Under the pieces are notes generated by a model. That model saw only the letters and a list, made by a program, of their open reading frames with translations. It searched no databases and was not told where the DNA came from. The position numbers and the translations under genes are program-made. Below, in pieces: positions 16,048-25,323 of a stretch of 64,000 nt of DNA. Position 1 is the stretch's first letter, and each line of letters begins with the position of its first letter. Origin of the DNA: an uncultured Gemmiger sp. (GTDB lineage: Bacteria > Bacillota > Clostridia > Oscillospirales > Ruminococcaceae); the NCBI GenBank assembly GCA_934502625.1, contig CAKSUQ010000005.1, positions 37,940 through 101,939 of the forward strand, in the 5' to 3' direction.

Positions 16048-17346
16048 ATGCTGAAACGAATATCGGCGCTGCTCCTTGTGTTGGCGCTGGCCGGGTGCAG
16101 CGCGGCGGGCGACGTCGAGACACTGCTGCGCGCGCCCCAGCTTTCCGGCGAGAGCGCGTCGCTGCAAAAGGCGCTGAACAGCTACCTTGGCAGCAGCGCG
16201 ACGCTGAAATACCCCGCCAGCGGCGATTTCCTCTCGCCGTTCGCCTTCGGCGACTGGGACGGCGACGGCGTTGACGAGGCCGCCGTCCTTTACACCGCCG
16301 ACACGACGAGTTCGAACGTCTGGCTGGCGGTGCTGGAGCCCTCCGGCGAGAACGGCTGGCGGGTCAGCCAGTCCATCGAGGGCCTGGCGACCGAGGTCGA
16401 GAGCTTCTCGGCCGCGCACCTGAAGGACACGACGAGCCAGCAGTTGCTGGCCGGGTACGTCTCGCCGCAGGGGGACAAGTACCTTGTTGTTTATCAATAT
16501 GACGGTACAGCGCTGTCTACGGTCATCAGCAAGAGCTATACGGACATGATTCTGGCCGATTTCACCGGCAAGGGCGGCACGCAGGACTTGGTGCTGGCGC
16601 TGCCGCCGGACAACGAGCTGGGCGGCGTGACGCTGCAACTGCTGACCGCCAACGACGGCGAGTTCCGCTCGACCCAGACGCTGAACTTGGGCGAGGGGCT
16701 TTACAGCAGCTGTGCGGCGCTCCACGCAGGCACAGGCAGCGACGACGCGATGTACCTTGTCATGGACGCGTGGACGGGCAGCAGCAGTCTGGTATCGGAC
16801 ATCATACTTTATGACGATGAGACGGGATTTTTGCAGCCATACCGCCCCGCCGGCATGGGCGACGTCCAGCGCAGCACGCTGCGCTACCACGCCGAATTGC
16901 TCAGCTGCGACATCGACGACAACGGTACGGTGGACATCCCCGTAGAGATTGACGACGGCGGCACGCTGCAAACGCCGATGGACAAGCGCCTGACCTTCCT
17001 GCTGTGGAAGGATTACACGACCGCCAACGACGGCAACAGCAGCTTCGGTGTCTATGACAGCGAGTACAACCTCTTTATGCAGCTGCCTGAATCGATGCAC
17101 GGCAGCTGCATGATCCGCTCGAACCAGAGCGGCACGGGCTGGCTGATCTGCAACGCCGAGGGAACGACGGTCTACTGCGAAATGCGGGTCGTCGACCCTG
17201 CTGACAACGCCGGGGCGGGCGTGGGCAATTACCTGCGCATCGCGAACATTGGCAGCCAACAGCTGCAGGCGCGGGTCGTCACGCCCTATTACGGATTGAG
17301 TCTGGACTTCATCAGTCAGCACACGGTACTGCTGGGGTCAAATTGA
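16048..17346 (+). CDS. Lipoprotein of unknown function preceding a two-component system
   Basis: A 432-residue exported lipoprotein. The signal peptide MLKRISALLLVLALAGC ends in a LAGC lipobox (Cys17). The start at 16048 is fixed by GAAAGGAG about 9 bases upstream. A DWDGDGVDEAAV segment near residues 69-80 resembles FG-GAP/calcium-binding repeats, and DIDDNGTVDIPVE near 290 looks like a second one, so a beta-propeller-like fold is possible. The following response regulator starts 20 bases downstream, so the lipoprotein may modulate or report on the sensor kinase. No precise family is recognised. Confidence 0.75.
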   Translation: MLKRISALLLVLALAGCSAAGDVETLLRAPQLSGESASLQKALNSYLGSSATLKYPASGDFLSPFAFGDWDGDGVDEAAVLYTADTTSSNVWLAVLEPSGENGWRVSQSIEGLATEVESFSAAHLKDTTSQQLLAGYVSPQGDKYLVVYQYDGTALSTVISKSYTDMILADFTGKGGTQDLVLALPPDNELGGVTLQLLTANDGEFRSTQTLNLGEGLYSSCAALHAGTGSDDAMYLVMDAWTGSSSLVSDIILYDDETGFLQPYRPAGMGDVQRSTLRYHAELLSCDIDDNGTVDIPVEIDDGGTLQTPMDKRLTFLLWKDYTTANDGNSSFGVYDSEYNLFMQLPESMHGSCMIRSNQSGTGWLICNAEGTTVYCEMRVVDPADNAGAGVGNYLRIANIGSQQLQARVVTPYYGLSLDFISQHTVLLGSN

Positions 17347-17366
17347 TACAGAAGGGAATCAGGTTT

Positions 17367-18065
17367 ATGAAACGAGTTTTGGTAGTCGAAGACGAAGCCA
17401 GCATCCGCGAAATGGTAGCCCTAAACCTGAAGATGGCGGGCTGGGAGGTCGTGGAAGCGCCCAGCGCTGAGCGTGCGCTGGAACTGATGCACGACAGCGA
17501 GCCGTGCGACGCGGCGCTGCTGGACATCATGCTGCCCGGCATGGATGGCCTGAGCCTGTGCGAGACGATCCGCCGCGACGACAGCGACATCGGCATCATC
17601 ATCGTGTCGGCAAAAGGACAGGAGAGCGACAAAATCCGCGGTCTGTCCATCGGCGCGGACGATTACATCACGAAGCCGTTCTCTGTGTCGGAGCTAATCG
17701 CACGGCTGGAGGCGCTGACCCGGCGCATCCACCGCGGCGGCGCAGCCAAGCCCGCCGAGGAGCCGGAGCAGCTTGTCAGCGGCCCCTTTGTGCTGGATGA
17801 AAAGAGCCGTATTTTGTACAAGTCCGGCAAGCCCATCGACCTGACGCAGGTCGAGTTTCAGATTATGGAGCTGTTCTTCCGCAATCCGGCAACAGCGTTG
17901 GTACGTGAAAAAATCCTTGAAGGCGTCTGGGGCAAGAACTATTTCGGCGACGTGAAGATCGTCGATGTGAATATCCGCCGCCTGCGCATGAAGATTGAGG
18001 ACGAACCCAGCAGCCCCCAGCACATCCTGACCGTCTGGGGGTACGGATATCGGTGGAATGCGTAA
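17367..18065 (+). CDS. OmpR/PhoB-family response regulator
   Basis: A 232-residue DNA-binding regulator. The receiver domain (1-120) has the acidic pair Glu8/Asp9, phospho-acceptor Asp53 in LLDIMLPGMDG, and the ITKPFS lysine near residue 103. A winged-helix output domain (about 135-230) ends in LTVWGYGYRW, the standard OmpR-type finish. ATG 17367 is used because AGAAGGGA lies 9 bases upstream; an in-frame TTG at 17343 is less likely. The cognate kinase follows after 37 bases. Confidence 0.93.
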   Translation: MKRVLVVEDEASIREMVALNLKMAGWEVVEAPSAERALELMHDSEPCDAALLDIMLPGMDGLSLCETIRRDDSDIGIIIVSAKGQESDKIRGLSIGADDYITKPFSVSELIARLEALTRRIHRGGAAKPAEEPEQLVSGPFVLDEKSRILYKSGKPIDLTQVEFQIMELFFRNPATALVREKILEGVWGKNYFGDVKIVDVNIRRLRMKIEDEPSSPQHILTVWGYGYRWNA

Positions 18066-18102
18066 GATAGGCTGAAAAACTACCCGGAAAGGAGGAACCC
18101 CC

Positions 18103-19551
18103 ATGCAGTCAAGCAGCATCATCCGCCGCTGGATCTGCGGCAGCCTGCTGATCACCGTGCTTGTCATGGTGCTGGCCGAAGGGCTGTTCCTCTACTACAG
18201 CTACAACGACCTCTACGGCGGCGTTGAGCGCGCGGTGGAAAACCGCTTTTCCACCGTCGTCGGCCGCCTGCAGGCCACGGGCACGGCGGGGGACACCAAC
18301 ACGACCGCCGAGAGCCGTGGGCAGGTGCTGCGCCGCGTCGTCGAGCAGTTCGACGAGAAGGATAAATTCGAGTTCATGCTGCTGGACGCGCAGGGCGTCA
18401 TCCTCGCCACCAGCAGCGGCACGATGAATCCCGGCCTGAGCGACGGCACCGACTATGGCCGTGCGCTGGCCTCGGCCAACGGCTTGGGCTCGGCTATCTT
18501 CGCCACGACGCAGGGCGAGCGGGTCATGGCGGTCACGATGCTGGTGCCCTACGCGGCGGGCAGTGTCGCCGCCATGCGGATGGTGACAAGCCTGACCCTC
18601 GTGGACGGGCAGTGGTGGCGGATGGTCGCGGTCTGCGTCGGGCTCGGCCTGCTGGTGCTGGGCTTCACAGTGTGGAGCGGGCTGTTTTTTGTGCGCTCCA
18701 TCGTCCGACCCTTAGGTGAGGTTGAGGCTACCGCGACGAAGATTGCGAAGGGCGACATGAAAGTTCGCTTGCCGGATACACGCTACAATGACGAAATCGG
18801 CCGCCTGTGCAAGACGATCAACCAGATGGCCGAAGACCTTGCCGAGACGGAACGACTCAAAAATGAGTTTATATCTTCTGTCAGCCACGAGCTGCGAACC
18901 CCGCTGACGTCCATCAAGGGCTGGGTCGAGACGATCAGCAATATCGACGACCCAACGAACGAAAATTACCGGCGCGGCCTCGCAGTCATTGGCACCGAGA
19001 CCGACCGCCTTTACACGATGGTCGAGGAATTGCTCGACTTCTCCCGCCTGCAGAACGGCATCAAGATGAACTGCGAGGTGCTAGACCTTGTGGCCGAGGC
19101 CACCGACGCCGCGTTGTTCGTCGAGGCGCGCATCCGGCAGGAGGGGATGCAGTTGGTCTACTCCGAGCCGGAGGAGCCGTACCCCGTCTGGGCTGACCCG
19201 GCGCGCCTGCGGCAGGTATTTGTGAATTTGTTCGATAATGCGATCAAATATTCCGAGCCGGGCGGCACGATCTTTTTGACGCTGCGCCGCACGCCGGTCA
19301 CGGTCACGGCGTCCATCCGCGACCAGGGGCGCGGCATTGCGCCGGACGATCTGGAAAAGGTCAAGCAGAAATTTTTCAAGGCGAAGAATGCCGTGCGCGG
19401 CTCCGGCATCGGCTTGGCCGTCGTCGATGAGATCGTGCAGACGCTGGGCGGCAAATTCGACATTGAATCGACCCTCGGCCAAGGCACGACCGTCAGCGTC
19501 ACTCTCCCCGTGTACCATCCGGGGCAGGAACATCTGCATGAAAAAATCTAA
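18103..19551 (+). CDS. Membrane sensor histidine kinase
   Basis: A 482-residue kinase with AGGAGG before ATG 18103. Helix 1 (about 12-32), an extracytoplasmic sensor region (about 33-165), helix 2 (about 170-195), a HAMP linker, then the dimerisation domain with phospho-accepting His262 in SSVSHELRTPL and an HATPase domain with N (LFDNAIKYSEPG), G1 (DQGRGIA) and G2 (GSGIGLAVV) boxes. It should phosphorylate the regulator just upstream. Order and domains resemble PhoR/WalK-type systems; the stimulus is unknown. The stop codon sits in the loop of a 14-bp terminator stem. Confidence 0.93.
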   Translation: MQSSSIIRRWICGSLLITVLVMVLAEGLFLYYSYNDLYGGVERAVENRFSTVVGRLQATGTAGDTNTTAESRGQVLRRVVEQFDEKDKFEFMLLDAQGVILATSSGTMNPGLSDGTDYGRALASANGLGSAIFATTQGERVMAVTMLVPYAAGSVAAMRMVTSLTLVDGQWWRMVAVCVGLGLLVLGFTVWSGLFFVRSIVRPLGEVEATATKIAKGDMKVRLPDTRYNDEIGRLCKTINQMAEDLAETERLKNEFISSVSHELRTPLTSIKGWVETISNIDDPTNENYRRGLAVIGTETDRLYTMVEELLDFSRLQNGIKMNCEVLDLVAEATDAALFVEARIRQEGMQLVYSEPEEPYPVWADPARLRQVFVNLFDNAIKYSEPGGTIFLTLRRTPVTVTASIRDQGRGIAPDDLEKVKQKFFKAKNAVRGSGIGLAVVDEIVQTLGGKFDIESTLGQGTTVSVTLPVYHPGQEHLHEKI

Positions 19552-19565
19552 GATTTTTTCATGCA
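19535..19565 (+). terminator. Hairpin spanning the kinase stop codon
   Basis: A perfect 14-bp stem (TGCATGAAAAAATC, 19535-19548; GATTTTTTCATGCA, 19552-19565) has the TAA stop (19549-19551) as its whole 3-base loop. It may serve as terminator or 3'-end stabiliser; its T-run is inside the stem. Confidence 0.6.
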
Positions 19566-19681
19566 AGATAAAAGATAATAGATAAAAGATAAAAAATAGC
19601 TGCGCGAAGCGCAGATTTTTGAGCAGCGCCAAGCGCTGCGATCCACCGGTTTTATTATCTATTATCTCTTATCTTTTATCT
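19566..19681. repeat. AT-rich inverted-repeat element, copy 2
   Basis: The left arm is made of GATAAAAGATAATA units (19566 on), and the right arm TATTATCTATTATC plus TTATCTTTTATCT (19653-19681) is its reverse complement. Inside are two GC hairpins, CTGCGC/GCGCAG and CAGCGC/GCGCTG. Arms and architecture match the element at 9812-10019, with different interior hairpins. No coding capacity. Confidence 0.72.
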
Positions 19682-19700
19682 GTTTTAAAGGAGAAGCCTT

Positions 19701-20645
19701 ATGAGTTCATCACCCAACACCCCAACCCCCTTCCGCACCTCCGTCGGCGGGCAAGCCCTGATGGAGGGCATCATGATGCGCGGCCCCGAAAAGATCTGCT
19801 GCGCGGTGCGCAAGCCGGACGGCAGCATTGATCTGACCTACGACACCGTCACGACCCACTGGTACAATAAGGTTCCGCTTGTGCGGGGCGTCTGCAATAT
19901 GGCTGAAAACCTTTATAAGGGCTACAAATACCTGATGCACGCCGCCGATATTGCGATGGACGGTGAGGACGAGCCCGCCGAGTCCAAGCTGGACAAATGG
20001 TTCGAGGAACACGCCACCCCCGCCGTGCAAAACGTGCTGATGACCTGCGCGGCCTTCGTCGGTGTGGTGCTGGCGCTTTTCCTGTTCACCTTCCTGCCTA
20101 CGTTTTTGACCGGCCTTGTGATGAAGGCTGTGCCGCTGGGGCGCTGGCCGCGCGTGATCCTCGAAGGTGTGCTGAAAATGGTAATTTTCCTCGTCTACAT
20201 GTACCTTTGCACCCGCTACAAGGAGCTGCACCGCGTTTTCGAATACCACGGCGCCGAGCATAAAACCATCGCCTGTTACGAGGCCGGGCTGCCGCTGACT
20301 GTCGAGAACATCCGCAGGCAGAGCCGCTTCCACCCGCGCTGCGGCACCAGCTTTATGATCCTCGTCATCATTATCAGTATCTTCCTCTACGCGGTGCTGC
20401 CGTGGACAAGCACCGGCCTGCGCATTGTGTACAAGCTCTGCATGTTCCCGCTTTTGGTCGGTATTTCGTATGAAATTCTAAAATGGGCAGGTCGATCGGA
20501 CAGTGTGCTGTCCCGTATCGTGTCCCAGCCGGGGCTGTGGATGCAGCGGCTGACGACCTTTGAGCCGGATGACTCGATGATCGAGGTCGCTATCGCCGCC
20601 GTCACGCCCGTCCTGCCTGAAAATCAGGAGGAAGCCCGCTGGTGA
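19701..20645 (+). CDS. DUF1385 (YqhQ-like) membrane protein
   Basis: A 314-residue protein. The N-terminal VGGQALMEGIMMRGP motif (about 14-28) and the HGAEHKTI motif near residue 180 define the DUF1385 family, a conserved Firmicutes group with several membrane helices (here about 115-140, 150-172, 215-240 and 245-265). ATG 19701 has AAAGGAG about 10 bases upstream. It overlaps prmC by 4 bases; this DUF1385-prmC pairing, often near prfA, is common in Firmicutes. The biochemical role is unknown. Confidence 0.9.
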   Translation: MSSSPNTPTPFRTSVGGQALMEGIMMRGPEKICCAVRKPDGSIDLTYDTVTTHWYNKVPLVRGVCNMAENLYKGYKYLMHAADIAMDGEDEPAESKLDKWFEEHATPAVQNVLMTCAAFVGVVLALFLFTFLPTFLTGLVMKAVPLGRWPRVILEGVLKMVIFLVYMYLCTRYKELHRVFEYHGAEHKTIACYEAGLPLTVENIRRQSRFHPRCGTSFMILVIIISIFLYAVLPWTSTGLRIVYKLCMFPLLVGISYEILKWAGRSDSVLSRIVSQPGLWMQRLTTFEPDDSMIEVAIAAVTPVLPENQEEARW

Positions 20646-21472
20646 ACGCTGCATTTCAAGCGCTCTGCGCTCGGCTGTCAGCCGCCGGTGTGCCCGACGC
20701 GCGGTTCGACGCGGCCGAACTCTACCGCTTTGTGACCCGCCGCGAACCGAGGTTGGACAGCGGCCTTTCGCCCGATGAGGCCGCCCGCCTTGCCGCGCTG
20801 GCTGACCGCCGCGCCGCCCGCGAGCCGCTGCAATACATCCTCGGCGAGTGGGATTTTATGGACTTTACGCTCAAGGTCGGGGCGGGTGTGCTTTGCCCCC
20901 GCGCTGACAGCGAGGTCGTCTGCGAGGCGGCCATCGAGCTTTTGCAAAACACGCCTTCGCCCGTCGTTTACGACCTCTGCGCCGGTACTGGCTGCTTGGG
21001 GCTGGGCATCGCGCGCCACGTCCCCGGCTCGGCGGTGACCTGCGTCGAGAAAAGCCCCGACGCGTGGCGATACCTGACCGCAAACACAGCGGGCACGTCG
21101 GTGCGCGCCGTGCAGGCCGACGTCTTTACCTATTATAAAGGACTGCCGCAGGCAGGAGCGGATTTGATTATCTCGAACCCGCCCTACCTGACGGGGCAGG
21201 AGATGGGCGAATTGATGCCCGAAACCGCCTGCGAGCCTGCTATGGCGCTGGACGGCGGCGCGGACGGGCTGGATTTTTACCGCCTGCTGACCGCTCGCTA
21301 CCGGGACGCGCTGCGCCCCGGCGGATGGCTCGTGCTGGAGATCGGCTGCGCGCAGGCCGCCGATGTGCTGGCGCTGGGACAGGCGCACGGCTGGGTCAAC
21401 GGCAGCTGCCGGAAGGACTACGGCGGCAACGACCGGGCGGTTTTGCTGCAAAATCCCGAAAAAATCCCTTGA
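20642..21472 (+). CDS. prmC: Peptide chain release factor N5-glutamine methyltransferase
   Basis: A 276-residue enzyme that methylates the GGQ glutamine of release factors using S-adenosylmethionine. After an N-terminal helical domain (1-75), the SAM-binding region starts with YDLCAGTGCLGLGIA (near 110-124), and the catalytic NPPY motif is near residues 179-182. Start GTG 20642 overlaps the preceding stop (GTGA); AGGAGG lies 8 bases upstream. Length is normal. Confidence 0.93.
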   Translation: MNAAFQALCARLSAAGVPDARFDAAELYRFVTRREPRLDSGLSPDEAARLAALADRRAAREPLQYILGEWDFMDFTLKVGAGVLCPRADSEVVCEAAIELLQNTPSPVVYDLCAGTGCLGLGIARHVPGSAVTCVEKSPDAWRYLTANTAGTSVRAVQADVFTYYKGLPQAGADLIISNPPYLTGQEMGELMPETACEPAMALDGGADGLDFYRLLTARYRDALRPGGWLVLEIGCAQAADVLALGQAHGWVNGSCRKDYGGNDRAVLLQNPEKIP

Positions 21473-21499
21473 AAATCCGCTTTATCGGACGCAAAATGC

Positions 21500-21514
21500 A
21501 CAACAAAATGTTGT
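21500..21514. promoter_or_regulatory. Palindrome overlapping the recA -35 box
   Basis: ACAACA (21500-21505), AAA, TGTTGT (21509-21514): a perfect 6-3-6 inverted repeat that overlaps the -35 hexamer. It does not match the Firmicutes LexA box (CGAAC-N4-GTTCG), so the binding protein, if any, is uncertain. Confidence 0.4.
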
Positions 21515-21539
21515 AATCTGTTCGTAAATCGTATATAAT
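21511..21539 (+). promoter_or_regulatory. recA promoter
   Basis: TTGTAA (21511-21516), 17-base spacer, TATAAT (21534-21539). The expected start of transcription is near 21546, about 47 bases before the recA ATG. Confidence 0.8.
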
Positions 21540-21592
21540 AGACGCAAACGCAAATTATAGCACTATCGCTTAGATAAAAAGGAGAACGCAAC

Positions 21593-22765
21593 ATGGCAGC
21601 AAAAAAAGATACGACTCCCAAGACGGTCGGCCCCGCCTCCGATAAAAAGGCCGCGCTGGAAACCGCGCTGGCACAGATCGAAAAGCAGTTCGGCAAGGGC
21701 GCAGTCATGAAGCTGGGCGCCAACGTCACGATGCAGGTCGATGCCATCCCCACGGGCAGCCTCGGCCTTGATCTGGCGCTGGGCATCGGCGGCGTGCCCC
21801 GCGGCCGTATCGTCGAGGTCTATGGCCCGGAATCCTCCGGTAAAACGACGCTGGCACTGCAAATTCTGGCAGAAGCGCAGAAGATGGGCGGCGAGGTCGC
21901 CTTCATCGACGTCGAGCACGCCCTCGACCCGACCTACGCCGCCGCGCTGGGCGTTGACATCGACAGCCTGCTGGTCAGCCAGCCCGACACCGGCGAGCAG
22001 GCCATGGAAATCTGTGAAGCGCTCGTCCGCTCCGGCGCGATCGACGCTGTCGTCGTCGACTCGGTCGCCGCGATGGTGCCCCGCGCCGAGATCGAGGGCG
22101 AGATGGGCGACAGCCATGTCGGCCTGCAGGCGCGCCTGATGAGCCAAGCCCTGCGCAAGCTGACCGGTGTCATCGGCAAGACGAACACCGTCTGCATCTT
22201 CATCAACCAGCTGCGCGAGAAGGTCGGCATTGTCTACGGTAACCCCGAAGTCACCACCGGCGGCCGTGCGCTGAAATATTACTCCAGTGTGCGCATCGAC
22301 GTGCGCCGTATCGAGGGTCTGAAGGACTCCACCGGAGCGTTCATCGGCAACCGCACCCGCGCCAAGATCGTCAAGAACAAGGTCGCGCCCCCGTTCCGTG
22401 AGGCCGAGTTCGACATCATGTTCGGCGAGGGCATCTCGAAGATCGGCGAAATTCTCGACCTCGGCGTCAAGCTGGGCGTCGTGCAGAAGAGCGGCGCGTG
22501 GTTCAACTACGGCGAGATGCGTTTGGGTCAGGGGCGCGACAACGCGAAGCAGTTCCTGAAGGAGCACCCCGAAGTGTCCGACGAGATCGAGAAGATCGTC
22601 CGCGCCAACGCCGACCGCCTGCTGGCCGCCGGCAAGAAGGGCACCGTCAAGCCGCTTGACCCGTCGGAGATCGTCAAGCCGGTCGCAGCGGGCGAAGCCC
22701 CGGCTGCCCCCGCTGCCAAGACGACGGGCAGCGAGGTCGACCTCGACATCATGGTCGACGAATAA
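21593..22765 (+). CDS. recA: RecA recombinase
   Basis: A 390-residue DNA-dependent ATPase for homologous recombination and SOS co-protease activity. Walker A is GPESSGKTT (78-86), and the DNA-binding L2 region lies in the [14 protein letters not shown] segment. N-terminal [12 protein letters not shown] is the standard RecA motif. The C-terminal tail after about 345 is extended and Ala/Pro-rich, ending in an acidic VDLDIMVDE, as is common. AAGGAG sits 8 bases before ATG 21593. recX starts on the last base of its stop codon. Confidence 0.98.
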   Translation: MAAKKDTTPKTVGPASDKKAALETALAQIEKQFGKGAVMKLGANVTMQVDAIPTGSLGLDLALGIGGVPRGRIVEVYGPESSGKTTLALQILAEAQKMGGEVAFIDVEHALDPTYAAALGVDIDSLLVSQPDTGEQAMEICEALVRSGAIDAVVVDSVAAMVPRAEIEGEMGDSHVGLQARLMSQALRKLTGVIGKTNTVCIFINQLREKVGIVYGNPEVTTGGRALKYYSSVRIDVRRIEGLKDSTGAFIGNRTRAKIVKNKVAPPFREAEFDIMFGEGISKIGEILDLGVKLGVVQKSGAWFNYGEMRLGQGRDNAKQFLKEHPEVSDEIEKIVRANADRLLAAGKKGTVKPLDPSEIVKPVAAGEAPAAPAAKTTGSEVDLDIMVDE

Positions 22766-23382
22766 TGCCGCGCTTAACCCAGATCAAAGAGACGAAAAAA
22801 GGCCGCCTTGCGCTGTTTTTTGACGGCGAGTTCGCCTTCTCTCTCGACGAGAACACCTTTGCGGATGCCGCACTGCATCAGGACGACGATTTGGAGGACT
22901 GGCAGATCGAGGAGCTGCGCAAGAAAAGCGACACCCGCCGCGCACTGGACAAGGCGATGGATTACCTCTCCCTGCGCGACCATGCGGCGGGGGAGTTGTA
23001 CCAGAAGCTCTGCCGCAAGTTCGACGCCCACAGCGCCGCCTACGCCGTGGCGCGGGCGGGGGAGCTGGGGCTGCTGAACGATGCGGGCTTTGCCCGCCGC
23101 CGTGCAGCCGAGCTGCTGCGCAAGCGGAAATCCCGCCGCGAAATTATGCAGGACTTGAACGCCAAAGGCATTGACCGCGACACCGCCGCCGAGGTGGTGG
23201 AGGAGCTGTTTGCCGAGACCGACGACGGTGAGAACCCCGAAGTGGAGACCGCCCGCGCACTGGTGCAGCGGCAGTATGCGTCGAAGCTGGCCGCCGGTAA
23301 GCGCGACCAAGTCGCCGCCGCCCTTGCCCGGCGGGGGTTTTCCCACGCGGTAATACGTGAAGTTTTGAACGACGACGAATAA
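22765..23382 (+). CDS. recX: RecX regulatory protein
   Basis: A 205-residue helical protein that modulates RecA filaments. It shows three-helix tandem repeats; the AMDYLSLRDHAAGELYQKL segment (about 70-88) matches the RecX signature. An N-terminal domain of about 60 residues with FDGEFAFSLDE precedes them, as in Gram-positive RecX. The ATG overlaps the recA stop by one base (TAATG), so co-translation is expected. Confidence 0.9.
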   Translation: MPRLTQIKETKKGRLALFFDGEFAFSLDENTFADAALHQDDDLEDWQIEELRKKSDTRRALDKAMDYLSLRDHAAGELYQKLCRKFDAHSAAYAVARAGELGLLNDAGFARRRAAELLRKRKSRREIMQDLNAKGIDRDTAAEVVEELFAETDDGENPEVETARALVQRQYASKLAAGKRDQVAAALARRGFSHAVIREVLNDDE

Positions 23383-23403
23383 AAAGTATAAAAGGACTAC
23401 CCA

Positions 23404-24744
23404 ATGAAAATTGCCATTATCTCCCTCGGCTGCCCGAAGAATCAGGTCGACGCCGACGTTTTCTGCCATGCGCTCATCAAGGATGGCCATATCACCGTGG
23501 CCAACCCCGCCGAGGCGGACATCATCATCATCAACACCTGCGGCTTCATCGAGTCTGCCAAGACAGAGGCTATCGAAAATATTTTGATGGCATGCCAATA
23601 TAAGCAGGAAAATCCCGACCTCAAGGTCATCGTCACCGGCTGTCTGGCCGAGCGCTATAAGCAGCAGATCGTGCAGGAGATCCCCGAAGTCGACGCGGTC
23701 GTCGGCATCGGCTCCAACGCGGCGCTGCCCGCCATCGTGCGCCGCGTCTGTGCCGCCGGTGCAGGCCAGACCGAGAGCTACGGCCCCAAGAGCGATATGC
23801 AGCTGGGCGGCGCGCGCGTCATCTCGACCCCGCGTCACTACGCGTACTTAAAAATTGCCGAGGGCTGCAACAATGGCTGCTACTACTGCGCCATCCCGCT
23901 GATTCGCGGCGCGCTGCGCAGCCGCGACATCAACGACTGCGTCGCCGAAGCCCGCTGGCTGGCAGGCGAGGGCGTGCGCGAGCTGATCCTTGTCGCGCAG
24001 GATCCCACTGCCTACGGCGAGGACTGGGGCAAGCCCGGTGCCATCTGTGAGCTGTTGGATAAGCTGCAGGAGATCGACGGCATCCGCTGGATCCGCATTT
24101 TGTACGCATATCCTGAACGTATCAGCGACGAATTTATCGCTGCCATGGTGCGCAACACCAAGATCGTGCCCTACCTTGACCTGCCCATCCAGCACTGCGA
24201 CGACGCCGTGCTGAAGGCGATGAACCGCCGCGGCGGCCGCAAGGAGATCGAGGATGCCATCGCCCGGCTGCGCGCGGCCATCCCCGGCATTACGCTGCGC
24301 ACGACGCTGATCGCGGGCTTCCCAGGCGAGACCGAGGAGCAGTACGCCGAGCTGTGCGACTTTGTCAAGACGGTCAGGTTCGACCGCCTCGGCTGCTTTG
24401 CCTACTCGGCCGAGGAAAACACCGTCGCCGCCCGCATGCCGAACCAGATCGACGAGGAGACAAAGCAGCGCCGCGCCGATCACATCATGGAGCTGCAGGC
24501 CGAAGTCAGCGCCGAGCGCGAGGGCGAGAAGGTCGGTAAGACCTATGAGTGCATCTGCGACGGCGTTGACGACGAGACCGGCATGTACCTGCTGCGCACG
24601 AAGGCCGACTGCCCGGAGATCGACGGCAATGTGCTGACCCCCGCCGATACCCCGCTGGAGGCCGGCGCGTTCTATAAGGTGACGATCACCGATTCCGACA
24701 CATACGACCTGTACGGCTACGTGGAAGAAAAGCTGGAGGAGTAA
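23404..24744 (+). CDS. rimO: Ribosomal protein S12 methylthiotransferase
   Basis: A 446-residue radical-SAM methylthiotransferase. The N-terminal UPF0004 domain begins ISLGCPKNQVDAD with Cys10 and further Cys in NTCGF and TGCLAE for the second Fe-S cluster. The radical-SAM cluster motif CNNGCYYC (Cx3Cx2C) lies near residues 157-164, and a TRAM domain is at the C terminus (about 380-446). The SLGCPKN-x-VD start and the absence of MiaB-specific features favour RimO, which modifies Asp of S12. It starts 21 bases after recX. Confidence 0.92.
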   Translation: MKIAIISLGCPKNQVDADVFCHALIKDGHITVANPAEADIIIINTCGFIESAKTEAIENILMACQYKQENPDLKVIVTGCLAERYKQQIVQEIPEVDAVVGIGSNAALPAIVRRVCAAGAGQTESYGPKSDMQLGGARVISTPRHYAYLKIAEGCNNGCYYCAIPLIRGALRSRDINDCVAEARWLAGEGVRELILVAQDPTAYGEDWGKPGAICELLDKLQEIDGIRWIRILYAYPERISDEFIAAMVRNTKIVPYLDLPIQHCDDAVLKAMNRRGGRKEIEDAIARLRAAIPGITLRTTLIAGFPGETEEQYAELCDFVKTVRFDRLGCFAYSAEENTVAARMPNQIDEETKQRRADHIMELQAEVSAEREGEKVGKTYECICDGVDDETGMYLLRTKADCPEIDGNVLTPADTPLEAGAFYKVTITDSDTYDLYGYVEEKLEE

Positions 24745-24747
24745 GCT

Positions 24748-25323
24748 ATGAATTTACCTAATAAGCTGACGATGATGCGCGTGATTCTTGTGCCCGTGTT
24801 CATGATTTTCGCGGCCATTTCCCACTATGGCACGGCCGATTTTAACGCCACATATATGCTGATCGCGGGCGTGATCTTCGCCGTTGCCAGCATCACGGAT
24901 TTTCTCGACGGGTATCTGGCGCGCAAGAATAACCTTGTCACCGACTTTGGCAAGTTTATGGATCCGCTGGCCGACAAATGCCTGACGACGGCCGCGTTCA
25001 TCTATATGGTGACGGATGGCGTCTGCTCGCCGGTCGTGCTGGCAGTCATCCTCTTCCGCGAGTTTGCCGTGGCGGGTGTGCGTATGCTGGCCGCCGAGAC
25101 CGGCACCGTCATCGCTGCGAACATGTGGGGCAAGGTCAAGACTGTGCTGCAGATGCTGACGATCATCTTCTACTACTTTGGCGGCGCGCTGGCCGGGCCG
25201 ACGGATGTCGGCGTTATCAGCCTTGTTACCATCGTGCTGTGCTGGCTGTGCGGCGCGGCGACGCTGCTGTCCGGCGGTATCTACCTGTGGCAGAATAAAA
25301 AGCTGTTCATGCAGGCAAAGTGA
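24748..25323 (+). CDS. pgsA: CDP-diacylglycerol-glycerol-3-phosphate 3-phosphatidyltransferase
   Basis: A 191-residue membrane enzyme that makes phosphatidylglycerol phosphate. The CDP-alcohol phosphatidyltransferase motif D-x2-DG-x2-AR-x8-G-x3-D is seen in the SITDFLDGYLAR...DFGKFMDPLADK region (about 50-76), and the start MNLPNKLTMMRVILVP is typical of PgsA. About five helices. It begins 3 bases after rimO and its TGATG end overlaps the start of the next gene. The rimO-pgsA neighbourhood is common in Firmicutes. Confidence 0.94.
   Translation: MNLPNKLTMMRVILVPVFMIFAAISHYGTADFNATYMLIAGVIFAVASITDFLDGYLARKNNLVTDFGKFMDPLADKCLTTAAFIYMVTDGVCSPVVLAVILFREFAVAGVRMLAAETGTVIAANMWGKVKTVLQMLTIIFYYFGGALAGPTDVGVISLVTIVLCWLCGAATLLSGGIYLWQNKKLFMQAK

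Noticed and set aside
21500..21545. A LexA/SOS box upstream of recA
   Set aside because: No CGAAC-N4-GTTCG match is present. The only palindrome (ACAACA/TGTTGT) differs, so it is reported as an unassigned site.
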